Positions 27,038 through 35,602 of a stretch of DNA of 64,000 nt are shown in pieces. The stretch lies in the NCBI RefSeq assembly GCF_033100115.1, contig NZ_CP136910.1, positions 4,591,001 to 4,655,000 on the forward strand. Direction: 5' to 3'. Under the pieces are notes generated by a model that saw only the letters and a list, made by a program, of their open reading frames with translations, searched no databases and was not told the DNA's origin. Numbering within the stretch: the first letter of the stretch is position 1; each line of letters opens with the position of its first letter. This stretch comes from Anaerocolumna sp. AGMB13020. GTDB taxonomy: Bacteria > Bacillota > Clostridia > Lachnospirales > Lachnospiraceae. Both the position numbers and the translations under genes were made by a program.

Positions 27038-27174
27038 CGAAGCTGTAAAAAAACGAAGCTGTAAAAAACGAAGCTGTAAAAAACGAAGCTGTAAAAAACG
27101 AAGCTGTAAAAAACGAAGCTGTAAAAAACGAAGCTGTAAAAAACGAAGCTGTAAAAAACGAAGCTGTAAAAAAA
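27038..27174. repeat. 15-bp tandem repeat, nine copies
   Basis: The unit CGAAGCTGTAAAAAA is repeated nine times almost without change (first and last copies have one extra A). Because 15 is a multiple of three, the minus strand stays open as a false FFTAS repeat protein. The array ends about 150 bp upstream of the next lipoprotein gene. Confidence 0.95.
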
Positions 27175-27320
27175 TGATGCAATAGAGAGAAGAGAGCTAG
27201 CAGGGATAGTGATTGTAATTGTTTGAATCTTATGTATAAAATTTCTTTACTTGGCAGATACTTAAAAAAAGGTGAATAAAAAACCGATCGGACCATATTA
27301 AATGAGAGGAAAATGAAAAG

Positions 27321-27911
27321 ATGTTAATGAGTAAGCAAGTAAAGAAAAAGAATATGATTAGTCGTTCTATAAGTTATGTATTAATGAGTACCATGCTGGT
27401 ATTTCTGCTAACCGGATGTATGAAAACAAATTCAGGTCAATCAGAGACTGGTAACAGCGGGGAAACTGACGGAACCTCTTCCGCATCAATTGTTGATACT
27501 ACAGAGGGTTTTGAAAAGGCCATTAGTGCAGATGGTACCTGGATCATATGTCCTACAAAAGATCTTACATTTGACAAGGATCTTGTAATAGAGGGCGAAT
27601 TTACCAATGGAAAGAAAGATGACAGCGGTAAAGATATAGTTCAACGTAAAGTAGCTTTATACTCACAGGATGCAGACAGAAACATTACTGCAAGATATAC
27701 GCTTACAGTACCGAAACTTACGATTAAGAGCCCATATGCAAGCTTACAGCATGGAAAATTTGTAGGGGATGTAATCGTAGATGCTCAGAATTTTCAGCTT
27801 GTTGACAATGAAGTACAGGGAAATATCTATTTTACCAGCCAGGAAGCAAAGGATACCTTTACCATGGATGCAACCAGTAAAGTTTCCGGAGTTCAAGAGA
27901 TTCAGAAGTAA
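27321..27911 (+). CDS. Putative lipoprotein, unknown function
   Basis: This 196-residue exported protein has a signal peptide and lipobox LLTGC with Cys33. A Ser/Gly/Thr-rich linker (residues 37-58) follows, then a beta-strand-rich domain (about 60-196: DLTFDKDLVIEGEFTNG, VALYSQDADRNITARYTLTV, GDVIVDAQNFQLVDNEVQG). The repeated V-x-x-N-x-Q-G style strands suggest a short beta-helix or bactofilin-like fold, but this is a guess. The start is ATG 27321 behind GAGGA. Confidence 0.75.
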   Translation: MLMSKQVKKKNMISRSISYVLMSTMLVFLLTGCMKTNSGQSETGNSGETDGTSSASIVDTTEGFEKAISADGTWIICPTKDLTFDKDLVIEGEFTNGKKDDSGKDIVQRKVALYSQDADRNITARYTLTVPKLTIKSPYASLQHGKFVGDVIVDAQNFQLVDNEVQGNIYFTSQEAKDTFTMDATSKVSGVQEIQK

Positions 27912-28263
27912 TTATTTATGGTAATTATGGTAAAATCCATAAATCGTTCTTATAAATATACAATCAAATTATCCTCATAAAAATTCAATAAATCTTTCCT
28001 AAAGGAAGGGGCCGCTGCTAAATAAATGAAAATCGGTAAGAGTCAAAAGCTTCTTAACGCAGCATTTTTATTAAATGCAACAGCCCCTTTCTATAATACA
28101 TCCTTATTCTGTTGTCAAGACAGAGTAAGGAATTTTTGCATTTATGCTTTATTTGTAATATAAGTAAACATATGGTAATAAATCTTGTTTTAATGTGGAA
28201 TTTTGTTATAATGAAAGATATTTACACAAATATACAGCTTATAGAGGCAAAGGGAGGCAAAAA
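27912..28263 (+). promoter_or_regulatory. Hairpin and promoter before membrane protein gene
   Basis: AAGGGGCCGCTG (near 28006) can pair with CAACAGCCCCTT (near 28080) and may end the preceding transcript. TTGTTT (28185-28190), 16 bp and TATAAT (28207-28212) form a promoter about 50 bp ahead of the next gene. Nothing else is seen in this 352-bp gap. Confidence 0.6.
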
Positions 28264-28980
28264 GTGAAGGAATATAAATTATCCGAAAATTATATGAAGC
28301 ATGAAAAGAGAAAAAGTTTGCTTTTAGCATTACCTATTACCGTATTTGCCATTCTATCAGGTCTTATAGTAGGTGGTTACGGCGATGAATTTCATGAGTT
28401 TTTAAAGGTACTGCCAATGGTATTAATCCTTATTGTAATTGCGGTAATAATCGGGTTAAAGAGTGGGAATAAGTATAATAAGGATAGCCTGACATCATAC
28501 AGGATAGAGTTATCTGAGAATAAGATCATTAAATACCAGAAAAATATCTCTACAATAGAAATTGAACAATTTGAAGTGATATCCCTCACAGAGTATAAGA
28601 ATAAAGGTATTATGATTAATACAGAAAACAAAGTTAAATATATTTTTATACCTGTGTCTATAGAAGATTATTCTGAGATAAAAAAGTTATTATCTGTATG
28701 GATGAACATCAAGGTCAAGGAAAGCGAAAGTAAAAATGCACTGCTGTTAATGTATATAACAGGTATTGGAACTGCAATAGGTTTCCTGGTTGTTATGATA
28801 TGTGAGTACCCATACATAGTAGTTCCGGTTGGAGTTATAATGATAGTTACATTAATATGGAGCATTGTAACGGTTTTAAGAAGCCCCCATACAGATAAAA
28901 GACTGAAGAAAAATATTCTATTTGTAATTTTACCCATACTGGCGATTCTGGCCAGAACATTATCTTTTATAGTAAAGTAA
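28264..28980 (+). CDS. Multi-pass membrane protein of unknown function
   Basis: This 238-residue protein starts at GTG 28264 behind AAGGGAGGC; the longer open frame from 28195 contains the promoter -10 box and is rejected. It has two N-terminal helices (about 17-36, 44-63), a cytoplasmic beta-rich domain (about 75-145, YRIELSENKIIKYQKNIST) resembling a PH-like YcxB/bPH domain, then three C-terminal helices (about 155-230). The function is unknown. Confidence 0.72.
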   Translation: MKEYKLSENYMKHEKRKSLLLALPITVFAILSGLIVGGYGDEFHEFLKVLPMVLILIVIAVIIGLKSGNKYNKDSLTSYRIELSENKIIKYQKNISTIEIEQFEVISLTEYKNKGIMINTENKVKYIFIPVSIEDYSEIKKLLSVWMNIKVKESESKNALLLMYITGIGTAIGFLVVMICEYPYIVVPVGVIMIVTLIWSIVTVLRSPHTDKRLKKNILFVILPILAILARTLSFIVK

Positions 28981-29051
28981 GCATAAAGGGTTATTGTAAA
29001 GGTTAAAGTAAGAAAGGCAATTACATTCACAGAAAGAACAGGAGAAGAGAG

Positions 29052-29477
29052 ATGAGTAACAGACATACGATAACGATTCAAACAACTGTTAATGCACCTG
29101 TAGAAAAAGTATGGAAAGCCTTTAATGAGCCTGAACATATAAAAAGGTGGAACAGTGCTTCTGAGGATTGGCATACCACCGCCTCAGAAAATGATTTAAA
29201 AACAGGTGGAAGTTTTCGGTCCAGAATGGAAGCAAAGGACGGAAGCTTTGGCTTTGATTTTTCAGGAACTTATGACGAGATTATATTACATGAGACTATC
29301 AAATATACCTTAGAGGATGGTAGAAAAGTCTCAATAAATTTTAAGAGTATAGGAAATCAGACCCAAATTACAGAAGCATTTGAAGCGGAAGAAGAAAACC
29401 CTGTTAAAATGCAGGAAGAGGGTTGGCAGGCAATACTGAACAATTTTAAAAGGTATACGGAAGAAACATCGATATAA
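29052..29477 (+). CDS. SRPBCC/AHSA1-domain protein
   Basis: This 141-residue protein has the START-like helix-grip fold of the Aha1 C-terminal family. It starts ITIQTTVNAPVEKVWKAFNE, with the typical HIKRWNSASEDWH and GGSFRSRMEAKDGSFGFDFSG (shown only in part), and ends VKMQEEGWQAILNNFKRY. Such proteins bind hydrophobic ligands and often sit beside ArsR regulators; none is present here. The start is ATG behind CAGGAGAAGAGAG. Confidence 0.9.
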   Translation: MSNRHTITIQTTVNAPVEKVWKAFNEPEHIKRWNSASEDWHTTASENDLKTGGSFRSRMEAKDGSFGFDFSGTYDEIILHETIKYTLEDGRKVSINFKSIGNQTQITEAFEAEEENPVKMQEEGWQAILNNFKRYTEETSI

Positions 29478-29550
29478 ACACATACTGGTTAAGCAGGGAG
29501 TTTAATGTGTATAAAGGGAAATCGAAAGCCAATGGGAAGGGCGGTGTTTT

Positions 29551-31782
29551 ATGAAATCACCAGAGGAGAGAATTACGGAGCTGGAACAAAGGGTAGCTCT
29601 TTTAGAAAGTATCATAAAAAGGTCAGAAATAAATAGAACACCCGATACGGAAGTACATGGTACAGTAAGTCAAATGCCAGTTAATCAAATGCCAGTGAAT
29701 CAAATGCCAGTGAATCAAATGCTGGTGAACCAAATGCCAGTGAACCAAACGCAAGCGAACCAAATGTTAGACAATCAAATGCCTAATCAAAGACGCCCTT
29801 TAAATCAAAGAACGGCTGGCTCCAGGTCTTCTACCCAAAGGCAGTCACTGAATCAAAGAACAAATTCATCACCTCAGGTAAATAATAAAAAAGACAAAGA
29901 GGCTCTGATTGGAAAGTATATTATCGGGGTATTGGCAGCAGTGCTCATTTTCGTTGGTGCAATATCCTTTATAGGTTTAGTGTGGAACCGAATGACTCCA
30001 GGTATTAAAATATCACTATTGGCTGTCTCAGGTATTGTATTATCTGTATTTGGTTTCTGGTTTCTAAGGACAAGACGAAATCCCATAACCTCCATAATAC
30101 TTGGAACAGGAGCAGGATTACTGTTTATCACCATATTATCTGCCAATCTGGCATTTCATATGATTGGAAACAACTTATCAATTATATTAGCGGGATTTTG
30201 GGCAGTATTGTTTATGATCTCGACCCGTTATACGAAACTGTTCTTCACATCTGTAATAGCTTACATAGGCAGTTACATAACCTTGATTTTAGGTTTACTG
30301 CTAATAAAAGGGGACAGAGATTTATTATTATTGATATTGTTTAGCACGGTTATAGCAGCAGTTATGTTTTATACAACCTTTAAAGGAAAGAATTTCGAAA
30401 TAATTATTAGCATAATGATGTCCTTCGTCAGCTATAGCACCATTTTAGTTCGATGTTATGCAGACGGTATTTTTGGTGATGATCCGCTTTTAAAGGGGTA
30501 TTTTCTGCAAATTGCAATTGTATTAATCATATATATGCTTTTGAATTTCTTGTTCAAGGTAAGAATCAATACAGACTTGGTTCTGTTCTATTTTGTGGTG
30601 AGTATCGTCACGACGATATTAACTGTTTTAGCTATGACATACTTAAATGTGATTTATCTTGATATAAGCATACGGCATATATATCTGCTATTTTTCGCTG
30701 TGAATCTGGTTCAGTTTATACTGAACTATATATTACATAAATGGATTGAAAAATGGCTGACAATATACTACAGCATAATGCTGACAATCACAGCTTTACT
30801 GATAAATATTGAACTTATTGGTGATCCTACGGGAATTGTACTGATTGGACTGTTATTACTTGCCTGCGGGAAAATCTTTAAGCGGGAAGAACAGACGCTG
30901 CTGATAGGGGCAATTGTGGTAGTTGATTCATTTTTTCTGCTTCGTTTTCCTTCCAATAATCCAATTTGTGCGGTTTTTGGTCTGATACAGCTAGCACTGA
31001 TGGGATATCTGTTATGGAGTTGTGTCAGCTTAAAGCGATATGTACAGCTACACCTGTTAAAATTATTCGCTGTTCCAGTGGTTATATTTTGCTGTTTTGG
31101 TATCCCCTCCAATATTGTCAGACTTTTTGAGAGTTCCAGCAGAAATACATATCTTGATAATATAGCAGGGTATCTTCTTCTTATTATCGCCGTCATAGCT
31201 TTGATAAAAATTGATTACTTCAAGAGCTGGAAGAATGAACAGTTCAAGCTGTTTGGCGTAAATGAATCCCTGGAGAATGATACGACCCTGGACATAGTTC
31301 TATATACTCTTACGACCGGCTTATATTTATATGGACTGTGGGGAGTATCCAGTTCAGACAAGGTAATGATACAATTAATATTTACGCTGGCTGTAATAGC
31401 AGTTGCCTTATTACAAACAAGAATCTTCTTACAGGGAAAGCTGCGTAATAATACAGTAACTGGTATCTGGATTGTTCTTAAATATTTGATATTAACCTGG
31501 ACTATACTGGGTTCGTTCTTAGACTTAGGTTTTATATCGGTAGTCTATAGCATAGCCGGCCTGGTTGTTGCAATCGTAAGTATAACCGTTGGTTTTAAGC
31601 TGAAAGTAAAAAGTATCAGATTATATGGTCTGATTTTGACAATTATTATGGTAGCAAAGTTCATACTGGTGGATTTGATTCAGGAAAACTCTATTACCAA
31701 GGTTCTTGCACTGATAATGGGAGGAGGATTATGCTTCTTCATCAGTTATATCTATAATAAATTAAGCGAGTCAACAAAATAA
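29551..31782 (+). CDS. DUF2339-like polytopic membrane protein with N-terminal repeat
   Basis: This 743-residue protein begins with a short coiled coil (RITELEQRVALLESIIK). About eight copies of a five-residue repeat (QMPVN and variants, residues 41-79) follow, then an Asn/Gln/Arg-rich linker, then about 20 closely packed hydrophobic helices from residue 120 to the end. A coiled coil plus a long run of helices starting GKYIIGVLAAVLIFVGAISF is the DUF2339 pattern. The function of that family is unknown, though links to the cell envelope have been suggested. The start is ATG behind AGGGCGG. The residue repeat is encoded by a 15-bp tandem DNA repeat and is probably length-variable. Confidence 0.82.
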   Translation: MKSPEERITELEQRVALLESIIKRSEINRTPDTEVHGTVSQMPVNQMPVNQMPVNQMLVNQMPVNQTQANQMLDNQMPNQRRPLNQRTAGSRSSTQRQSLNQRTNSSPQVNNKKDKEALIGKYIIGVLAAVLIFVGAISFIGLVWNRMTPGIKISLLAVSGIVLSVFGFWFLRTRRNPITSIILGTGAGLLFITILSANLAFHMIGNNLSIILAGFWAVLFMISTRYTKLFFTSVIAYIGSYITLILGLLLIKGDRDLLLLILFSTVIAAVMFYTTFKGKNFEIIISIMMSFVSYSTILVRCYADGIFGDDPLLKGYFLQIAIVLIIYMLLNFLFKVRINTDLVLFYFVVSIVTTILTVLAMTYLNVIYLDISIRHIYLLFFAVNLVQFILNYILHKWIEKWLTIYYSIMLTITALLINIELIGDPTGIVLIGLLLLACGKIFKREEQTLLIGAIVVVDSFFLLRFPSNNPICAVFGLIQLALMGYLLWSCVSLKRYVQLHLLKLFAVPVVIFCCFGIPSNIVRLFESSSRNTYLDNIAGYLLLIIAVIALIKIDYFKSWKNEQFKLFGVNESLENDTTLDIVLYTLTTGLYLYGLWGVSSSDKVMIQLIFTLAVIAVALLQTRIFLQGKLRNNTVTGIWIVLKYLILTWTILGSFLDLGFISVVYSIAGLVVAIVSITVGFKLKVKSIRLYGLILTIIMVAKFILVDLIQENSITKVLALIMGGGLCFFISYIYNKLSESTK
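29671..29787 (+). repeat. 15-bp coding tandem repeat (QMPVN)
   Basis: Seven full copies and one shortened copy of CAAATGCCAGTGAAT-like units lie in frame near the start of the DUF2339-like gene. The first three are almost identical and later ones diverge, suggesting expansion from the 5' side. Confidence 0.9.
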
Positions 31783-31809
31783 GTAAAAAAGGACATAAAG
31801 AAGGAAGTG

Positions 31810-31873
31810 CTCTTTCCTATAACGGACGTTTTAACGATCAAAAACTGTCTGTCATAGGAAGGAGTTTTTTTAA
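31810..31873 (+). terminator. Terminator after DUF2339-like gene
   Basis: CTCTTTCCTAT (31810-31820) pairs with ATAGGAAGGAG (31854-31864), followed by TTTTTTT. Confidence 0.85.
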
Positions 31874-32047
31874 TTCTAAGCATATTTTTTCTACCGGCAA
31901 TATAGAAATTATCTTCTGAATGCTCCTGGCTTTGGAGATAAAAGTAAGAAAATACGGTATCTTGCACCGGGTGTTTCGAGATGAAACAGAAAACAGATTG
32001 TCTAGTCTCATAATTTGTTATTTATACCAAAATTTTTATTTTTGTAG

Positions 32048-32125
32048 TTGACTTTTATAATTTCGTATGCTACTATACAAAACATAAATTTAATACATAG
32101 AATTCATATAAGTATAGTATGAATT
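32048..32125 (+). promoter_or_regulatory. Promoter of the thioredoxin-fold protein gene
   Basis: TTGACT (32048-32053), 17 bp and TACTAT (32071-32076) give a leader of about 105 nt. AATTCATA (32101-32108) and TATGAATT (32118-32125) form a small dyad within it. The stretch 31874-32047 holds nothing recognised. Confidence 0.65.
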
Positions 32126-32187
32126 GAAAGATGAACATTTCAACAATTTACACGACGAGGTAAGCATCATATCAAGGGAGGACATTT

Positions 32188-33996
32188 ATGAAATCAATCT
32201 TAAAAAAAGCAACTGCGGGCATTATAACATTTGCACTTGCATTTACAGTTTTGTTTAATACGGTTGCAGCTGCAAAAACAGCAGCCCCTGAGCCCTATTC
32301 CTGGAGTAAGGTTAATGGAGGAACCACCGGAGACTATATTGCTGATTCTTATGAAGGTATAGGAACAGGGCATGTATTTGAGTCAGTAACCCAGGAACGA
32401 TTACTTGATATCCTAAGCAGCAAAGGTAACTACTATATCGTTTTTGGCAGTCCTAAATTGACTACCAGTCAGGATATCCTGAGCAGTATTAATAAGCAGG
32501 CTAAAAAAGATGGAATAACAAAGATTTATCATTTTGATCCTTTTATTGATGGTTACCAGCTTGATATAACTAAGAGCAATACTGTTTTTAAGACAGCTAA
32601 TGGAACTTCTGTGAATGAATTATGGACCAGAATAACCGCCTTACTTCCAGCAGAAGAGCCCATAAAGAGCTATACCGTGAATGATACCTTGCTGTTTTCT
32701 TATAACAGCGAGAGTACTGACAAAATTACAGCATATTTCAGTTTTAAAGATACGGATGAATATAACGGAAATGCTTCCGCAGCAAGCATAGCCAAAGTTT
32801 TTAGAGGCGGTAAGAGCAAAGGAACAGTAGTTCCTTCCAGTGTAAGAACAGACTTTGATTTCTTTCAGAGAGTATATAATGCTTCTGCGACCTATTTTAA
32901 TTATAACAACGGAGTTGCAGATCCCTTAGGAAACAGAACAGGAGCTGCAACAACAGAAATCTTTACAAATGCAGACAAAAGTGGATTTGCACTGCATCAG
33001 GTGAACTTCGCTGAACTGATCAATCTGTTAAATTCTCCTGGCGATCACATCATATTCTTTGGTGCTTCCTGGTGCCACAATACACAGGCCATCATCGGAA
33101 GTGTTGCAAGAAAAGCGAAAGAATATGGCTATGAGAAAGTTTATGTATATGACACCACACTGGGGAATCAGTTAACCTTTGGCACCGGTGATGACATTAA
33201 TAAAGTAACAGCTTCCTCAAGTGCTTTTAATTCCAGAAATAGTGTTAACACCACTACAGGAAACGGAAATATAAGCTACCTTTATGGTGAACTTGCAAAG
33301 TATCTTGGCAACTTTACGACAGAGAACAATTCTAAGCAGAACAATAGTATCACTTACTATCCAAATGGAGATTTAAACGGAACTCTTACTTCAACAACAC
33401 CTTGGAGTGAAGGAAATGATAAAAATGCTATTCGTCTTCAATTACCATTCCTGATCAGCTATAACAAGGATAAAGCAGAACCTGTAACGAAACAGTGGCT
33501 CCATAAGAATGCTGCTAATGACGGAACTTATACTGAGTATATGCTTGAACTTGCATGGGTTTTAAAGACTTCTTATGCAGTAACGGCAGAGGGCAGTATT
33601 GATGGACTTAGCAAGGTTGATTTCGCCAGTGAAGCTGTGACAGCTCTTGATAATGTATTAAAACCTGATAAATACGGAATATCCCTTTCAAAATCCGGCA
33701 AATATACTTTCACAGCCGCGAAGGTTGGCTACAAAAATCAAAAAGCTTACACGGTAGCAGTGAAAAATATCGGAGGGCCTACAGGAAAGCTTAAGGTATC
33801 CTTATCAGGAAGTGGAAGTAAATATTTCAAGCTATCAAAGACCTCTATCAGCAGCCTGACCTTAAATGAAAGTGATTCCTTTACTATTAGACCCGTAACC
33901 GGACTTAAGGCAGGAGCTTATAAGGCAACAGTAACAGTTACCGGCAGCAATAATATTTCCTCCTCCTTCACTGTTAATTTTACAGTAAAGAAATAA
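32188..33996 (+). CDS. Secreted protein with tandem thioredoxin-like domains, single Cys
   Basis: This 602-residue exported protein has a signal peptide (residues 1-30, cut near AAA). Two thioredoxin-like domains follow. The first (about 65-160) has YYIVFGSPKLTTSQ where the active site would be and no Cys. The second (about 270-385) has HIIFFGASWCHNTQ with Cys296, a WCxx half-site lacking the resolving Cys. Cys296 is the only cysteine in the protein. The C-terminus (about 495-602) is an immunoglobulin-like domain of the ASPM/choice-of-anchor type (YTVAVKNIGGPTGKLKVSLSG). A lone surface thiol suggests mixed-disulfide or tethering chemistry and not disulfide exchange. The start is ATG behind AAGGGAGG. 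It is followed by a symporter gene. The domain call is good; the function is open. Confidence 0.78.
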   Translation: MKSILKKATAGIITFALAFTVLFNTVAAAKTAAPEPYSWSKVNGGTTGDYIADSYEGIGTGHVFESVTQERLLDILSSKGNYYIVFGSPKLTTSQDILSSINKQAKKDGITKIYHFDPFIDGYQLDITKSNTVFKTANGTSVNELWTRITALLPAEEPIKSYTVNDTLLFSYNSESTDKITAYFSFKDTDEYNGNASAASIAKVFRGGKSKGTVVPSSVRTDFDFFQRVYNASATYFNYNNGVADPLGNRTGAATTEIFTNADKSGFALHQVNFAELINLLNSPGDHIIFFGASWCHNTQAIIGSVARKAKEYGYEKVYVYDTTLGNQLTFGTGDDINKVTASSSAFNSRNSVNTTTGNGNISYLYGELAKYLGNFTTENNSKQNNSITYYPNGDLNGTLTSTTPWSEGNDKNAIRLQLPFLISYNKDKAEPVTKQWLHKNAANDGTYTEYMLELAWVLKTSYAVTAEGSIDGLSKVDFASEAVTALDNVLKPDKYGISLSKSGKYTFTAAKVGYKNQKAYTVAVKNIGGPTGKLKVSLSGSGSKYFKLSKTSISSLTLNESDSFTIRPVTGLKAGAYKATVTVTGSNNISSSFTVNFTVKK

Positions 33997-34056
33997 TCTG
34001 TTCATACAGATATAGCCCAGGCAAAGAATAAGGTTAAATAAAAACTGGTCGTAAAA

Positions 34057-34096
34057 GAAATATCAGGAGGTGCCTTATAGCATATCCTGATATTTC
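34057..34096 (+). other. Stable hairpin between thioredoxin-fold and symporter genes
   Basis: GAAATATCAGGA (34057-34068) and TCCTGATATTTC (34085-34096) form a perfect 12-bp stem with a 16-nt loop. There is no real T-run, so it may be a processing or attenuating structure within one operon rather than a full terminator. Confidence 0.65.
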
Positions 34097-34151
34097 ATTA
34101 ATGTAAGTCATGAAATTTAGGCTTACACAGACGGGAAAGGGAATTAATTAA

Positions 34152-35570
34152 ATGAATATAGACTGGTTATCAGCAGCAGCGCTAGCGGTTGTATTTGTAC
34201 TTTTTATCATAATCTATAAGCTGCAGAAAAAGAAAGTAAATTTCACTGCAATTATTTTAGGTTCTTTAGTGGCAGGTATCATAATAGGAATAATTTTCTC
34301 GGGTCATACCTCCTGGGTAATGCCCATTGGTAAGATTTATGTCAGTACACTGACTGCGATTGTAAGTCCTTTGATTATAATATCAATCCTCAGCAGTATT
34401 ACCTCCCTGGGGTCTACTGCCCAGTTAAAAGGCATAGGTTTACGTTCCATTGTATGGCTGCTTACCACTACCTTACTTGCCATATTACTGTCACTTGGAC
34501 TGGGGTTGACCTTTGGTATCGGAAGAAATTCCTATCTTTCCCTGGAAGGAATCGATGCACAAAATTTTAAAAGTAAGGTCGTTCCTTTTACCCAGGTGCT
34601 GATAGGCTTCTTTCCTCGTAATGTTGTCAGTGACATAGCAGAAGAAAATACGATTCCCATGATTTTATTTGCGGTACTCATTGCAGTTTCCTATGTATTA
34701 GTAGCGAATAAAAACCGTGAAAAGGTAGCGATTTTTAAAAGCTTTGTTGAAGCTGTAAAAGAAATTATATTTAAAGCAGTAGATTTTATTATCAGCCTGA
34801 CACCTTATGCAGTATTAGCATTAATCGCTACAGCGACAGGAAACGGCGTCAGCAGATCAGGAATTATGTGGTCTCTGCTAGTACTCCTCATTGTATCCTT
34901 CCTTGCTTTCGCTTTGGATACCTGGGTTATAAATGCAGTGTTGTTAAAGGCCTTTGCAAAGCTCAGCCCACTAAAGTTCTTCCGTAAGATATTGCCGGCT
35001 CAGGTGGTTGGATTTTCCACACAGTCCAGTGCAGGAACCTTACCTATATCAACGGGAATATTAGTGAAGAAAATTGGTATAGATCCTCAGGTTGCAAATT
35101 TTACCGCACCTCTTGGTACTACTATAGGAATGCCCGGATGCGCCGGAATATGGCCGGTTCTTGTTGCTATCTATGGTATTAACGGACTTGGAATAAATTA
35201 TGAGGTAAAGGATTACATTCTTTTAGCGATTGTCAGTTTGTTCGTATCTCTTGGAACAGCAGGAGTACCCGGTACAGCTACAATTACAACAGCAAGTGTT
35301 CTGACTGCGTTAGGGCTGCCATTGGAGCTTATCGTGCTTAGTATTCCTATTTCAGCAATAGCTGATACAGGGCGAACTGCTACCAATATCACCGGTGCAA
35401 TGGTAGCTTCTGCTATTGTAGGAAGACAGGAACATGGTATTAACGACAACATTTTTAACGATGTGGATATTTATGAAGCAGAGGATTCCACGGAGCCGAA
35501 GGAGGAAGCTGCCATAAGTGATACAGAACCTGATAATGGTATACCCATCGGTGCAGGATGCAGATTATAG
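34152..35570 (+). CDS. SDF-family Na+/H+-coupled symporter, possibly cystine (TcyP-like)
   Basis: This 472-residue inner-membrane transporter belongs to the dicarboxylate/amino acid:cation symporter family. It has eight helices plus re-entrant loops. Family motifs in the C-terminal half: STQSSAGTLPIS (HP1), TAPLGTTIGMPGCAGIWP (TM7 region), GTAGVPGTATIT (HP2) and IADTGRTATNITGAMVAS (TM8 substrate site). The N-terminal sequence and overall length are nearer to the TcyP cystine symporter type than to GltP, which is suggestive beside a thiol-bearing secreted protein, but the substrate is not proven. The start is ATG behind GGGAAAGGG. The next gene follows 32 bp after its stop. Confidence 0.85.
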   Translation: MNIDWLSAAALAVVFVLFIIIYKLQKKKVNFTAIILGSLVAGIIIGIIFSGHTSWVMPIGKIYVSTLTAIVSPLIIISILSSITSLGSTAQLKGIGLRSIVWLLTTTLLAILLSLGLGLTFGIGRNSYLSLEGIDAQNFKSKVVPFTQVLIGFFPRNVVSDIAEENTIPMILFAVLIAVSYVLVANKNREKVAIFKSFVEAVKEIIFKAVDFIISLTPYAVLALIATATGNGVSRSGIMWSLLVLLIVSFLAFALDTWVINAVLLKAFAKLSPLKFFRKILPAQVVGFSTQSSAGTLPISTGILVKKIGIDPQVANFTAPLGTTIGMPGCAGIWPVLVAIYGINGLGINYEVKDYILLAIVSLFVSLGTAGVPGTATITTASVLTALGLPLELIVLSIPISAIADTGRTATNITGAMVASAIVGRQEHGINDNIFNDVDIYEAEDSTEPKEEAAISDTEPDNGIPIGAGCRL

Positions 35571-35602
35571 ATAGCGGCAGCAGGAAAGGAGAATATGATC
35601 CT

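Noticed and set aside
26883..27296. Minus-strand frame with FFTAS repeats
   Set aside because: The repeats are the translation of the 15-bp DNA array, which stays open because its length is a multiple of three; the rest is antisense to the VOC gene.
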